Shown: positions 36,300-45,279, counted from the first letter of the stretch. The stretch is DNA of 64,000 nucleotides from Salsuginibacillus halophilus (GCF_003014715.1 NZ_PYAV01000012.1:27197-91196), one strand, 5' to 3'. A program made the numbers and translations. Notes: generated by a model from the sequence alone, not told the origin.

Positions 36300-37784
36300 C
36301 TAATCGCCTTTATTTTTCTTAGGAAGCAGCACTTTCTTCACTTCCTGCTGCTTATGCTTCGGCACTAAAATGTAAAGAAAATCATTCGGTTCAATGACCG
36401 TTTCTTCAGTCACATTAATTAAATCATCACCACGCAGAAGCGCATTCACCTCTGCTCCTTCCGGAAGCGGCAAATCCCCTGCTTTATGACCTACTGCCGG
36501 GGTATAAGGGGCCGCATAAAACTCTACAAATTTGGCATCTGCCCGACCAATATTGACTAGCTCAAATGAATAATGCGGCATATCTTTTTTCGGACCTGTT
36601 ACCCCTAGTTTTTCTGCAGCCGGGGTCATGGTTGCACCTTGGAGCACAGCGGAGGTCAACACGATAAAGAAGACGACGTGAAAGAGCTCCTCTGCAACTT
36701 CGACACCGGCTACAATCGGAAAAATTGCCAAAACGATCGGCACTGCACCGCGCAAGCCGGCCCAGGAGAGAAATATTCTTTCCTGCAGATTGTAGCCCAT
36801 GCCGAGTGTTGAAAGAAAGACCGCCAGCGGCCGCGCAACAAACATTAAAATCATGGATAATAATAAACCTGTCCAAATGATTGACCAGGAAAAGATTTCA
36901 CCCGGTATCACAACCAGCCCTAGAATAACGAACATGACAATTTGTGAGACCCAAGCCAAGCCTTCATGAAAGCGTGAAATCGTGTAACGGTGCGTCAGTG
37001 GCGAGTTGCCAATAACCAGTGCACAGACGTAGACAGCAAGAAAACCACTCGCAAAAACAAACTCCGTGACGCTGTAAGTAACAAGCGCGACAGCAAGTGT
37101 AAAAATTGGATAAAGCCCGGTGGCATCCAGGTTAATCCGGTTAATCGCCTGTGAAGCCATCCAGCCGATCAACAACCCCAGCCCGGCACCTGCAAGCATC
37201 TGCCAGAAGAAAGATCCAATCATGAACGCCGGGCTGCTGCTCGTATCAAGCAAGAGTTCAATCGCAGCGAGGGTTAAAAATACCGCCATCGGATCGTTCG
37301 CCCCGGCCTCACCTTCCATGGTTGCACCGAGCCGTTCATTAATCGGCTTCCCTTTCAGCGTCGCAAATACTGCCGCCGCATCCGTTGAACCAACCAATGC
37401 ACCGAGAAGCATCGCCTCGAGCATGCTTAAATCTAAAATTAAATAAGCAAATAAAGCAAGCACAGCTGATGTTAAAAACACGGTCACGGTCGCAAGCGAG
37501 ACCGCAGTGCCAATCACCGGGCGGATGGTCGTCCAGTTTGTATGTAAACCACCTTCAAACAATATAATAACCAATGCAATAATCCCGACAATCTGTACTT
37601 CCTCTAAGCTCCTCACATCGATAAACCCATACGCATCTGAGCCCATCAACATGCCAAGCGCAATAAATAATACGAGTGAAGGCACGCCAAGGCGGCTGGA
37701 GAATTTTGTGATGATTACGCCGCATAATAAAGCGGCGCCTAAAATGATCATAAAGTAATCGCTTAGCAGGTGCTCTGTAAGCAT
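36300..37784 (-). CDS. CPA1-type K+(Na+)/H+ antiporter with C-terminal RCK_C domain
   Basis: The 494-residue protein has about 12 membrane helices in the first 385 residues. They include the cation-binding region GSTDAAAVFATLKG and EGEAGANDPMAVFLT, and a WAGLRGAVPIVLA segment, as in NhaP2-type antiporters. The remaining 105 residues form a TrkA-C-like soluble domain (FVEFYAAPYTPAVGHKAGDL). It exchanges K+ or Na+ for H+, relevant for pH and salt adaptation. ATG 37784 has gggaggg 9 bases upstream; an earlier TTG or ATG would add 11 poorly fitting residues. Confidence 0.87.
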   Translation of the reverse strand: MLTEHLLSDYFMIILGAALLCGVIITKFSSRLGVPSLVLFIALGMLMGSDAYGFIDVRSLEEVQIVGIIALVIILFEGGLHTNWTTIRPVIGTAVSLATVTVFLTSAVLALFAYLILDLSMLEAMLLGALVGSTDAAAVFATLKGKPINERLGATMEGEAGANDPMAVFLTLAAIELLLDTSSSPAFMIGSFFWQMLAGAGLGLLIGWMASQAINRINLDATGLYPIFTLAVALVTYSVTEFVFASGFLAVYVCALVIGNSPLTHRYTISRFHEGLAWVSQIVMFVILGLVVIPGEIFSWSIIWTGLLLSMILMFVARPLAVFLSTLGMGYNLQERIFLSWAGLRGAVPIVLAIFPIVAGVEVAEELFHVVFFIVLTSAVLQGATMTPAAEKLGVTGPKKDMPHYSFELVNIGRADAKFVEFYAAPYTPAVGHKAGDLPLPEGAEVNALLRGDDLINVTEETVIEPNDFLYILVPKHKQQEVKKVLLPKKNKGD

Positions 37785-37884
37785 CCCGGCAACCCTCCCT
37801 CGTCCTGACAGTGTCAACCTCCTGTTTTCCCCTATTTATCATGTACGTAACTTCAGTATTTTAAAGGCTTTTAAAATACAAAAA

Positions 37885-38527
37885 AGCCGTGTATTACACG
37901 ACTTCAGGCTGAAGACAAATTACAAAACTTAACATTAACTCACAACTTACGGCTTCAACCGCCGCTGGCTGCCCTATTAAGGGAAAAAACGAATCATGAA
38001 CGTAAACTTCACCCCAGACGGACGCTTTCCCGAGGGCTTGGCTTCAGCTAACTTTTTCGAATGCAGACCATTCGAAAAAGTGGATCTTCAGCCTGCGCAT
38101 GATCCTCTGGGAGTCGCCGTCTTTTGTTTCGGTTACTTATTCGTTAACGGATCATTAAAGATTTCCATTGGATATGGTTCGCTTGACCGATCATGAAGCA
38201 CCATTATGAAATTGGCTTATGTAAATATTGCTTGATCAAAAGGATCTTTACATTTGATGACCCTCAAACTACACAAGGCTGAGGAGCACCGGCGGCGACG
38301 CCACCAAAAACAGCGCGAGCCGAAAATCCCGCAGGCAGTGACTTTCAGCCGAGGAAGTTGAGGCCGTGACGGGGGCTAAGAAGACACGGTGACTTCAAGC
38401 GTAAGCGCAGATCAAACCGATGTCGCACTTGTGCCCTCCGGGTGCAAGCGCCCGCTGAAAAGCGATATCAGCCTTCACTTTGCTTGAAAGCTTGTCTACA
38501 CGCTGAAGCCGTGTATTACACGACTTC
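37885..38527. mobile_element. MITE-like terminator-associated element, copy B, with perfect 21-bp hairpin duplication
   Basis: A central 601 bp (37906-38506) is flanked by identical 21-bp direct repeats AGCCGTGTATTACACGACTTC (37885-37905 and 38507-38527), themselves hairpins. The element ends are CAGGCTGAAGACAAAT (left) and GCTTGTCTACACGCTGA (right), inverted copies of each other. On the minus strand the repeat nearest the RDD gene has no T-run, while the far copy is followed by CTTTTTTG. The interior matches copy A closely, including the TTTCCCGAGGGCTTGGCTTC arm (near 38025) and CTTGTGCCCTCCGGGTGCAAG (38428-38448). Confidence 0.75.
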
Positions 38528-38534
38528 GATGTTT

Positions 38535-38954
38535 TCAAGTGTCTTTTTCGATCCGCACAACGTACGTCTTTGCTAAGATGTCGTGCAGTGCCGTTTTCTG
38601 AGGCATAAATGCGGCGAGCAGGTAACCGATATACATCGTGATTCCGGATAATATTTCAGCAAAGTAACGTCCAATGGATTGTTTGAATGTGATGCGCTGA
38701 AAATTGCGGTTTGTAATTTTTAGCCCAAGGATCCGCTTGCCTAGTGTACCTTGCACCTTCGTCACCGGCATAACGATAAAATACAACGAAGCCAAAAATA
38801 TAAAAGGAAGATATACGACCGGCACCTGCTCAATATCCCCTGTTCCGTATAGCACATTGGTGACATACATCACCGGAAGCGCAAGCATCAAGCTATCAAG
38901 TAAAAAAGCTAGCAGCCGACGCCAGAAGCCGCCGAAACGTCGCTCTGTCATCAA
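38535..38954 (-). CDS. RDD family membrane protein
   Basis: The 139-residue protein opens with GGFWRRLLAFLLDSLML, the Arg-Asp pattern that names the RDD family, and has three hydrophobic helices. The conserved QGTLGKRILGLKI follows helix 2. RDD proteins are small membrane proteins of mostly unknown role, some linked to Na+ tolerance. It is last in a five-gene operon with a two-component system (gaps of 7-12 bp), and its terminator is disrupted by element copy B. Confidence 0.85.
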   Translation of the reverse strand: MMTERRFGGFWRRLLAFLLDSLMLALPVMYVTNVLYGTGDIEQVPVVYLPFIFLASLYFIVMPVTKVQGTLGKRILGLKITNRNFQRITFKQSIGRYFAEILSGITMYIGYLLAAFMPQKTALHDILAKTYVVRIEKDT

Positions 38955-38961
38955 ATCCCCC

Positions 38962-39693
38962 CTAATTTTTTCTCACTAACACAGTTAAATGATATAAGCC
39001 GATCAAAAGTGCCGGGTCTCGGTCGGTACTGTAAACATTGATCCGGTGATTGGACCGGATTTTAAAGCGCTCCCTCTGCCCTTCCATAACCTTTTCCTGA
39101 CCAGCCCACGCCTTTGTTTCGGCAGAGCCGAGCATTCGTTCATATAACAAAGACTGCCCGCGCCCCTCCGGCTGAAAATCAACATTCAAACTTTGCGCTT
39201 TAAAACTCGTTTGAAACTTTCCCATATACGCGCCATTCGCATAAACATCCCACTTGTACTTAAAAAGATGCTTCCAGTTATGTTTAAAGTCATACGTTTG
39301 CCCTTCTCCTTGGACCTCTACATGGAAAACAAAAAAATCAAGATACCGAGCTAAAAAGCGCTGGACGGGATGGCGGAATTTAATGCGGAGCTCACACGAC
39401 TTCTCTCCATCTTTTGAAAAAACCGTCGTCCAGTCTTCTGAGGCATCGCGGAACTTTTCTTGATACACATAATCGAAAGCTAATTCGTTTAAATCTACTG
39501 GCGCTTCATCCCTTTGTTGATCGGCCCGACGCTGGTAGCTGCGCATCAAACCGATCCCGATGATCGCCACAAATGCGATGCCGGTAAACATCCAGAGCTC
39601 ACCGGTCGTGATCGGATTATCAGGACCTAAGCCAAGCGTGTCGACTATTGAGATGACAAAAAGAAGTAGAAAAAAAACAAATAAGCGCAGCAT
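38962..39693 (-). CDS. membrane-anchored protein, possible tubby-like C-terminal domain
   Basis: A 243-residue protein with two N-terminal hydrophobic helices (LFVFFLLLFVISIVDTLGL; MFTGIAFVAIIGIGLM). The soluble remainder is rich in aromatic and basic residues. The pattern WDVYANGAYMGKFQTSF ... FKIRSNHRINVYSTDRDPAL ... IGLYHLTVLV recalls the scramblase/tubby-like C-terminal domains found in small Bacillus membrane proteins, but this match is from memory and weak. It is co-transcribed with a lipoprotein and a two-component system. Function unknown. Confidence 0.6.
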   Translation of the reverse strand: MLRLFVFFLLLFVISIVDTLGLGPDNPITTGELWMFTGIAFVAIIGIGLMRSYQRRADQQRDEAPVDLNELAFDYVYQEKFRDASEDWTTVFSKDGEKSCELRIKFRHPVQRFLARYLDFFVFHVEVQGEGQTYDFKHNWKHLFKYKWDVYANGAYMGKFQTSFKAQSLNVDFQPEGRGQSLLYERMLGSAETKAWAGQEKVMEGQRERFKIRSNHRINVYSTDRDPALLIGLYHLTVLVRKN

Positions 39694-39704
39694 GACGTCC
39701 CTCC

Positions 39705-40805
39705 TTAAGGCTCAAAGATCTCCATATTTTCAGCAGTTTCCATCAGTTCTTCTCCATCCAGATCCGGGCGGTCTGAATACAAACTGTAACGTAAACCATC
39801 CTCAGGCCAGGCGATGAGCTGCAAGGTCTCAGATGTTGTCATATGCCCGTCTTCGCCACGAACGGTAATGTCTTCCCGTCCAGGCAGATCGACATCCGTA
39901 TTTGATTCACCATCATCATCCTGGATGATTGAACGAGCATAAGGATCCCCGTCTTCAATATAATGTAACACCAACTCCTCCTCTGGTTCACCGCCTTCTA
40001 CCACCGTGGTCGTTAACACGGCTTCAGAAAATCGTTCTGCATCGTACAGGAAAGGCTCTCCAAGGTGATCATGTACTTCTTCTAACGTGAGCTCTTCTTC
40101 ATCTGTCTCTATACCACTACTTAGCGCTTCTTGATCCACAACTTCGACATCTTCTGGTAAATCCAACTCCCATAAACCTTCTGGAATTTCCGGCGCTGTA
40201 TCGAAGGTCAGCACCTCGATCTCCAAGCTCATCCCTTCCATATCACTCTCTTGCTTTAACGTCAGCCACGTCTCTTGATCAATCCACAACTCGCCATCCC
40301 CTTCAGCTGAATCTTCATCTGCTTCTAAAGAAAGATGATACGCCGAGCGATCCTGAACTTCTGTTTCGCCGATCAATTCAATCGTATGCGTATCCTGATA
40401 GTTTGAGAGTCGATCCATCTGCTGCTGCATTTCAGACTGCTCCACCATTCCTGCCTCAAGCACCTCGCGTTCGACAGCCTCCTCATCACCTTCTTGGTAA
40501 GTTAATGAAGTTTCAGCGTCACTCACAATATAACGGGTGCCTTCACCTTCTCGCTCCATTTCCGTACGTGTATATAAACCGTCAGCTTGTTCAACAAACC
40601 ATTCTTTTGCCAAGGTTTCGTCTACAACTTCGTCTCCAATTGTGATGGTTATCGCTGTTTCAGTATAGTAATCTTCCAACTGGTCAACCTCTTCCGCCGC
40701 TTGTATGATAATATCTTCAGCCGATACTGACGACCCGCCCCCGTCTTCATTACATGCGACGAGCAAGACAGCAGCAGCGAGTAGTGAACCTATGAATTTG
40801 TGCAC
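39705..40805 (-). CDS. LolA-like / DUF6612-type lipoprotein
   Basis: The 366-residue protein starts (GTG, after ggaggag) with a lipoprotein signal whose lipobox is LLVAC (Cys at 18). The mature part is very acidic. Its arrangement (YYTETAITITIGDEVV ... YIVSDAETSLTYQEGD ... DRSAYHLSLEADED ... LWIDQETWLTLKQESD ... PEIPEGLWEL) fits the LolA-fold lipoproteins of Gram-positives. It would sit on the outer face of the membrane, possibly binding lipids or peptides. It follows the kinase gene by 12 bp, so it may be a sensor accessory or output of that system. Confidence 0.72.
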   Translation of the reverse strand: MHKFIGSLLAAAVLLVACNEDGGGSSVSAEDIIIQAAEEVDQLEDYYTETAITITIGDEVVDETLAKEWFVEQADGLYTRTEMEREGEGTRYIVSDAETSLTYQEGDEEAVEREVLEAGMVEQSEMQQQMDRLSNYQDTHTIELIGETEVQDRSAYHLSLEADEDSAEGDGELWIDQETWLTLKQESDMEGMSLEIEVLTFDTAPEIPEGLWELDLPEDVEVVDQEALSSGIETDEEELTLEEVHDHLGEPFLYDAERFSEAVLTTTVVEGGEPEEELVLHYIEDGDPYARSIIQDDDGESNTDVDLPGREDITVRGEDGHMTTSETLQLIAWPEDGLRYSLYSDRPDLDGEELMETAENMEIFEP

Positions 40806-40817
40806 ACAAATCTCCTC

Positions 40818-42225
40818 CTATAACTTTGGAATCCATAAACTTGCAACAGTCCCCTGGCCCGGACAGGGGATCAATATAATATCTCCACCATGGGCTTCAG
40901 CAATTTTTTTCACAATACTTAACCCTAAGCCGGAGTGGGTGCTGAACTGTTCTTTCTCTCCTTGATAAAAAGGTTCGAACAAGCGATCATTATCTGCAGC
41001 AACAACCCCGTCGTTTTGGATAATCATCTGCATCCCGCCTCCTCTTTGTTGTGACCTGACCGCATCGACCGCTTCAGGAAAGAGAGAAGCTGGTAAACGG
41101 TTCTCATCTTCAACGACCACAGCAAATACATGGCTTTCAGCAAAACGAACCGCATTACTCATTAAGTTATTTACAGCACGCTGCATCTGCTTTACATCAA
41201 CTTTAATCGAACCTTCAGCTAAGATCTTAACAGTGTACGAGAGATCAAAAGAACTGCCCCATACTTCATAATCTGAAAGAATCATCTCAAACAATTCCTC
41301 AATATCGACTTCAGCCCATAAAAAACTTTCACTTACACGCTCAAGCATTGAGAACGCATGTAAATCATCAATCAATACTTGCATCTCCTCAGCTTTTCGC
41401 TGAATGGTTTGGGCGTATTTATTTTCCGGCATCGCTTCACTATATGTCCGAATGGCGGTTAAAGGCGTTTTTAAATCATGGGACAACGATGCCATCATTT
41501 GTTCCTTCTTTTGTTGCTCTGACGCCAGTTCAGCTCGCGCTTGATCAATATCCGTTTTCATTTGTTCAAAGTGTTGATACAACCGTCCGAATTCATCTGA
41601 ACGGTGTGTTTCTATCGAGCCCGAGCGCTCGCCTTTGGCATAGTTTGTCATTTGAATCGTTAAATCGGTTAGCGGTGTAATTAACTTCCGCTGTACTGCC
41701 CAGAGCAACCCTGCGTAAAGCATGATGAGTATCGATGCAAACAACATAACTGCATACATTTGACGCACCTCTACCTCTTCATTCCATATCTCACGCGGGA
41801 TGCTCAGTTCATAGATGCCGACGATCTCTGTGCTGCCAGCAAACACAGGCTGCTTATACATGTAGCGGTCGCTTAAACGGCGGAGCTCATATAAGTCCTG
41901 ATAAACGATATCGAGTGAACGATGAAAACCTATCCCACCGTTTTCATCACTCGTAAATGTAACAAGCCCATCAGGGGTATATAATGTTGCTGAGACGCCT
42001 GCAGGAAGTTCAATACTTTGATTTGAGTCAGTTTCATATTCATAAAGTTCAGGGTTGGACAAAGCTTCTTCAGCCTCTTCTACATAGGATAAAACAGCTA
42101 CATGCTCCTCAAGCTGATACCGTGAATCTATATTTTTCAATGAATACATACAGCAGATACGCCCCTGCTAATGGGAGCAGCATCGCCGCTAAATGTGTGA
42201 TCGATAGCCAGAGTCGTATATTCAT
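40818..42225 (-). pseudogene. sensor histidine kinase, probably frameshifted near its N-terminus
   Basis: The main frame (from 42149) encodes an extracellular region, helix AVMLFASILIMLYAGLLWAV, a HAMP domain, the H-box SHDLKTPL (phosphorylated His), N-box NNLMSNAVRF and G-box GLGLSIVKKI. It has no first membrane helix and no binding site. A start with the expected TGATG overlap to the regulator lies at 42225. That frame gives MNIRLWLSITHLAAMLLPLA and a first helix, then stops. Removing one A from the run of five (T-run 42133-42137) joins both as ...YVFIENIDSRYQLEE. So the gene is either frameshifted or carries a sequencing error; all catalytic motifs are intact. Confidence 0.75.
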
Positions 42226-42911
42226 CAAACCGGCGTCCCAATAAACCGATAACCAGTGCCCCATGCTGTTTCCAGCCATTTCGGTGATTTCGCCGGGTCA
42301 TTCAACTTGGTCCACAATTTACGGATATGTACAGTAACCGTATGTTCATCAATGCCTGAAGATTGCTGCCAGACGTGCTCATAAATTTCAGCTTTTGTGA
42401 ACGTACGTCCAGGGTTAGAGGCTAATAATAATAGAAGTTCAAATTCTTTCGCCGTGAGCACAACCTCTTCTTCAGTAAACACCCGCTGGGCTGACTTTTG
42501 GATAACCAACCCTTCAAAAGCCATTTCATCAGCGGAAAGCTCCGGTTGATACTGATGATAACGGCGGATATGTGAATGCACCCGCGCTTCAAGCTCTTTT
42601 AGGCTGAAAGGTTTTGTCAAATAATCATCTGCACCGAGTTCGAGACCTTTGACCTTATCTTTATCACTTGATTTTGCACTTATAATGAGAAGCGGCACAC
42701 TACTTTTCATACGAATATGATGGCACAAGTCGAACCCGTCCATTTCCGGAAGCATTAAATCAACTAGTACAAGGTCAAACGCTCTCCGGCTTACTTCTTC
42801 AAGTCCTTCCGTTCCTGTAGATGCCCAAGTGACCTGATAACCTATATCACCTAAATGTTCTTTAACAATCAAAGCAATATCACGGTCATCCTCAACAACT
42901 AAAATATGCAT
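42225..42911 (-). CDS. response regulator, OmpR/PhoB family
   Basis: The 228-residue protein has a receiver domain (acidic VEDDRD at 7-12, phospho-acceptor Asp in LVDLMLPEMDG, conserved Lys in LTKPF) and a winged-helix DNA-binding domain ending GTGYRFIG. It is the first gene of a five-gene operon with the kinase, a lipoprotein, a membrane-anchored protein and an RDD protein. The start follows aggaggtg by 7 bases. The target genes are unknown; autoregulation of this envelope-related operon is a reasonable guess. Confidence 0.92.
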   Translation of the reverse strand: MHILVVEDDRDIALIVKEHLGDIGYQVTWASTGTEGLEEVSRRAFDLVLVDLMLPEMDGFDLCHHIRMKSSVPLLIISAKSSDKDKVKGLELGADDYLTKPFSLKELEARVHSHIRRYHQYQPELSADEMAFEGLVIQKSAQRVFTEEEVVLTAKEFELLLLLASNPGRTFTKAEIYEHVWQQSSGIDEHTVTVHIRKLWTKLNDPAKSPKWLETAWGTGYRFIGTPV

Positions 42912-43025
42912 CCATCATCACCTCCTGCACATTTTGAATTATACCCGCTTTCTTCACAAAACGACGAAAAGTTTATCATTTGTTTATGATTTCTTCATTC
43001 GCATGCCGCCAGTCGGGCTACAAAC

Positions 43026-43090
43026 AAAAAACCGCTGCCTGCTGCCACTCCCCGGTTACAGGGGTCGACACGCAAACAGCGGAAACTCAG
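43026..43090 (-). terminator. branched terminator hairpin
   Basis: On the minus strand CCGCTG pairs with CAGCGG, enclosing an inner hairpin CCCCTGTAACCGGGG, and is followed by TTTTTT. It lies 8 bases after the stop codon of the small membrane protein gene. Confidence 0.75.
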
Positions 43091-43098
43091 CTCATTCT

Positions 43099-43314
43099 TT
43101 ATGCGGTATTTTTACGACGAATCCTGCTTTCAATAAACCATGCAATAGCTAAACCTGCCGCCGGAAGAAGCGGTGCCACTTGAAACCAACCGACAGCATA
43201 CACTGCGATTGTAAGCAGAATAACAAGCCCAAAATATAAACTAAACCTTGAACGGCTTCGCCATGCTGCAGCACACAATCCAGCCCCTAACAAAACCCCC
43301 ATCCATAACAACAT
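43099..43314 (-). CDS. small membrane protein of 71 residues
   Basis: Three hydrophobic stretches (MLLWMGVLLGAGLCAAAW, FGLVILLTIAVYAVGWF, APLLPAAGLAIAWFI) are joined by short basic loops (RSRSR) and end in a basic tail ESRIRRKNTA. The start ATG has aggtg about 12 bases upstream. It is followed by its own terminator. No family name was recognised. The regular helix pattern, the terminator and the start context support a real gene. Confidence 0.65.
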   Translation of the reverse strand: MLLWMGVLLGAGLCAAAWRSRSRFSLYFGLVILLTIAVYAVGWFQVAPLLPAAGLAIAWFIESRIRRKNTA

Positions 43315-43540
43315 GTCTACTTATTTCACCTCATTTACTGCTTTAAAAATAACTGGAGCAGACCTCGACATACATTGGGCATGACGCCTGATCCTCAAGT
43401 GGCTTCCGGTATCACATTGTCTGTTCGCTTTTTACAATCATTCAATCGAGACCTTCCTAACATAATGATATCCAGTATTTACATTCCCCGCAATGAACTT
43501 TGATTTTGAACACTCACACTTCACACCTTCTATGACTGCA
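43315..43540. other. intergenic region, no gene seen
   Basis: Together with the promoter region that follows, this makes a 310-bp gap between divergent genes. No convincing reading frame, hairpin or repeat was seen in this part apart from AT-rich stretches near the two starts. Confidence 0.5.
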
Positions 43541-43586
43541 TTGACATTTAGGTTATATTTCTTTAAAATTATCTTTAATTAAAGAT
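43541..43586 (+). promoter_or_regulatory. sigma-A promoter of wrbA with a perfect 16-bp palindrome
   Basis: TTGACA (43541-43546) and TAAAAT (43564-43569) are 17 bases apart. Two bases after the -10 box lies ATCTTTAATTAAAGAT (43571-43586), a perfect palindrome covering the expected transcription start. This is a typical repressor site, for example of a redox-sensing MarR or HxlR protein; the regulator is not in the window. Confidence 0.7.
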
Positions 43587-43625
43587 TTACGAAGTTGAGA
43601 TTAAGTTAAAAAAGAGGTGAAGCAC

Positions 43626-44339
43626 GTGGGTCTTCTTGATTGGTTGAAAGGTAAAAAGAAACAGGCAGAAACACCAGCTTCAAACGAAACGCCCGAGCCC
43701 GAGCAGCAAGATGCGCCGGCGCCGGATCCTTTAAAAGTAGCAGTCATATATTACAGCTCCACTGGAACGAACCACCAGCTTGCCAAGTGGGCGGCAGAAA
43801 GCGCCGAGGCTGAAGGTGCACAAGTGAAAGTCTTCCGCACGGCTGAAACGGCACCGGATGAAGCAGTGGCTTCCAACCCAGCCTGGCAGGCGCACTTAGA
43901 AGCAACTAAAGACATTCAAGAAGTTACACTTGATGACCTTGAATGGGCAGACGCGATTATTTTCAGTTCCCCGACACGTTTTGGTAACATCCCGGCACAG
44001 ATGAAGCAGTTTCTCGATACAACCGGCGGTCTTTGGTTTGAAGGCAAACTAGCCAACAAAGTTGTCAGCGGCATGTCTTCAGCAAGTAACGCCCACGGCG
44101 GTCAAGAAAAAACACTACAAACCATTTATACAACGATGATGCACTGGGGCGCATTTATTGTACCTCCAGGCTACACCGACATGTCGTTATTTGAAGCAGG
44201 GGGTAACCCATATGGTGTAAGTGTAACCGTAGACCAAGACGGAAATATGATCGAAAATGTGGAAGCGGCCGTGAAGCATCAAGCAAAGCGGACGATTACC
44301 GTTGCCTCCTGGGTCAAAGACGGGCAGGCACAAGCATAA
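43626..44339 (+). CDS. wrbA: WrbA-type NAD(P)H:quinone oxidoreductase with N-terminal extension
   Basis: The 237-residue protein starts with MGLLDWLKGKKKQ and a Pro/Glu/Ala-rich linker of about 35 residues, then a flavodoxin-like domain. That domain has IYYSSTGTNHQLAKW (FMN phosphate loop), SSPTRFGNIPAQMKQFLD, GMSSASNAHGGQEKTL and a GNPYGVS segment. WrbA reduces quinones by two electrons. GTG 43626 has gaggtg 6 bases before it; the GTG at 43617 is part of that site. The amphipathic WLKGKKK start may tether the enzyme to the membrane, a guess. A strong promoter with a palindrome lies upstream. Confidence 0.85.
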   Translation: MGLLDWLKGKKKQAETPASNETPEPEQQDAPAPDPLKVAVIYYSSTGTNHQLAKWAAESAEAEGAQVKVFRTAETAPDEAVASNPAWQAHLEATKDIQEVTLDDLEWADAIIFSSPTRFGNIPAQMKQFLDTTGGLWFEGKLANKVVSGMSSASNAHGGQEKTLQTIYTTMMHWGAFIVPPGYTDMSLFEAGGNPYGVSVTVDQDGNMIENVEAAVKHQAKRTITVASWVKDGQAQA

Positions 44340-44342
44340 TTA

Positions 44343-44380
44343 AAAACCGCCCGGCTAACGACAGCCGGGCGGTTTTTTTG
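44343..44380 (+). terminator. Rho-independent terminator of wrbA
   Basis: AAAACCGCCCGGCT pairs with AGCCGGGCGGTTTT around a short loop and ends in a run of seven T. It begins 4 bases past the stop codon. Confidence 0.93.
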
Positions 44381-44420
44381 ATAAGAAGCAAAATCAGAGT
44401 TTTATAACCAAATACAGCAG

Positions 44421-45044
44421 CTAGTGCTCTAAGCCACCGACAAACTCGTAGCCTTGCGCTCGAATTTCATCGATCAACTCCGGAAGTGCTGCAACGGTAT
44501 TTTTTAATTCGTGTAGTAAAATAATTGATCCATCCTGCAGGTGATCGCAGACATTACAGATAATGTCATCCGGAGTCTTTTCCGGCTCCCAATCAAATGA
44601 TGAAATTTCCCACATGACCGGAAGCAGATTGAAGGACTTGAGTACCTCCAACGTATCTTCATTGTAGCGACCAAACGGCGGACGGAAGTACCGCACCTCT
44701 TCGCCGGTGACGCGCGCCACCGTCTCTACGTTTAACTTAATTTGCCGCTCCTGCTCTTTTTTATCTAATTTGACAAGGTTGCGGTGCCGGTGCGTATGCG
44801 CCCCGATTTGATGGCCTTCAGCGAGCACCCGCCGCCACGGCCGTCCCTCATAAAGCAGGCGCGACTGCCAGAAGAAAATCGCCGGCACACCTTTTTCCTG
44901 CAATACATCAAGTATCCTTGGTAACTGGCGGCTCGGACCATCATCAAAAGTTAAAATGACCTGGCCGCCAGCCGGGGTCACTTGTTCTTTATTTTTAATC
45001 CAGCGCGGATCCTGCAGATCGTACACAACCTGATGTTGTACCAC
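44421..45044 (-). CDS. polysaccharide deacetylase (NodB homology domain)
   Basis: The 207-residue NodB-type carbohydrate esterase has motif 1 LTFDDGPSR near residue 30, motif 2 HTHRHRN (zinc-binding His) near 85, motif 3 RPPFGRYN near 117 and the late ILLHE. There is no signal peptide, so it acts in the cytoplasm or is exported otherwise. It would deacetylate an N-acetylated glycan; the substrate is unknown. GTG 45044 is the only in-frame start that keeps the family N-terminus. A better binding site (gaggtgg) instead precedes an ATG in another frame that stops after four codons. Confidence 0.82.
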   Translation of the reverse strand: MVQHQVVYDLQDPRWIKNKEQVTPAGGQVILTFDDGPSRQLPRILDVLQEKGVPAIFFWQSRLLYEGRPWRRVLAEGHQIGAHTHRHRNLVKLDKKEQERQIKLNVETVARVTGEEVRYFRPPFGRYNEDTLEVLKSFNLLPVMWEISSFDWEPEKTPDDIICNVCDHLQDGSIILLHELKNTVAALPELIDEIRAQGYEFVGGLEH

Positions 45045-45204
45045 TCACGCGCGACACATGTCAGACCACCTCAACTTCGTTACCCTTCTTTAATCATTTC
45101 TATTCGTACCATACGTTATACGCTATATCGATGCAAGTAACCTGAATACCTGCAAAGAAAAATCGTAAACGCTTTTCGAGCAATGCAATCAATTTCCCGG
45201 GAAA

Positions 45205-45256
45205 TATGACAAACCCCTACCCAACCTTGGAAAAGGTCGAGCAGGGTTATCGTTTA
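45205..45256 (-). terminator. candidate terminator of the Na+/H+ antiporter gene
   Basis: AACCCTGCTC and CCTACCCAACC-type arms can pair around the AAAAGG centre on the minus strand, ending in GGGTTTGTC. It lies about 25 bases after the stop codon. The pairing is imperfect. Confidence 0.5.
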
Positions 45257-45279
45257 ATATGCTGTAATTCGTTACCGAT

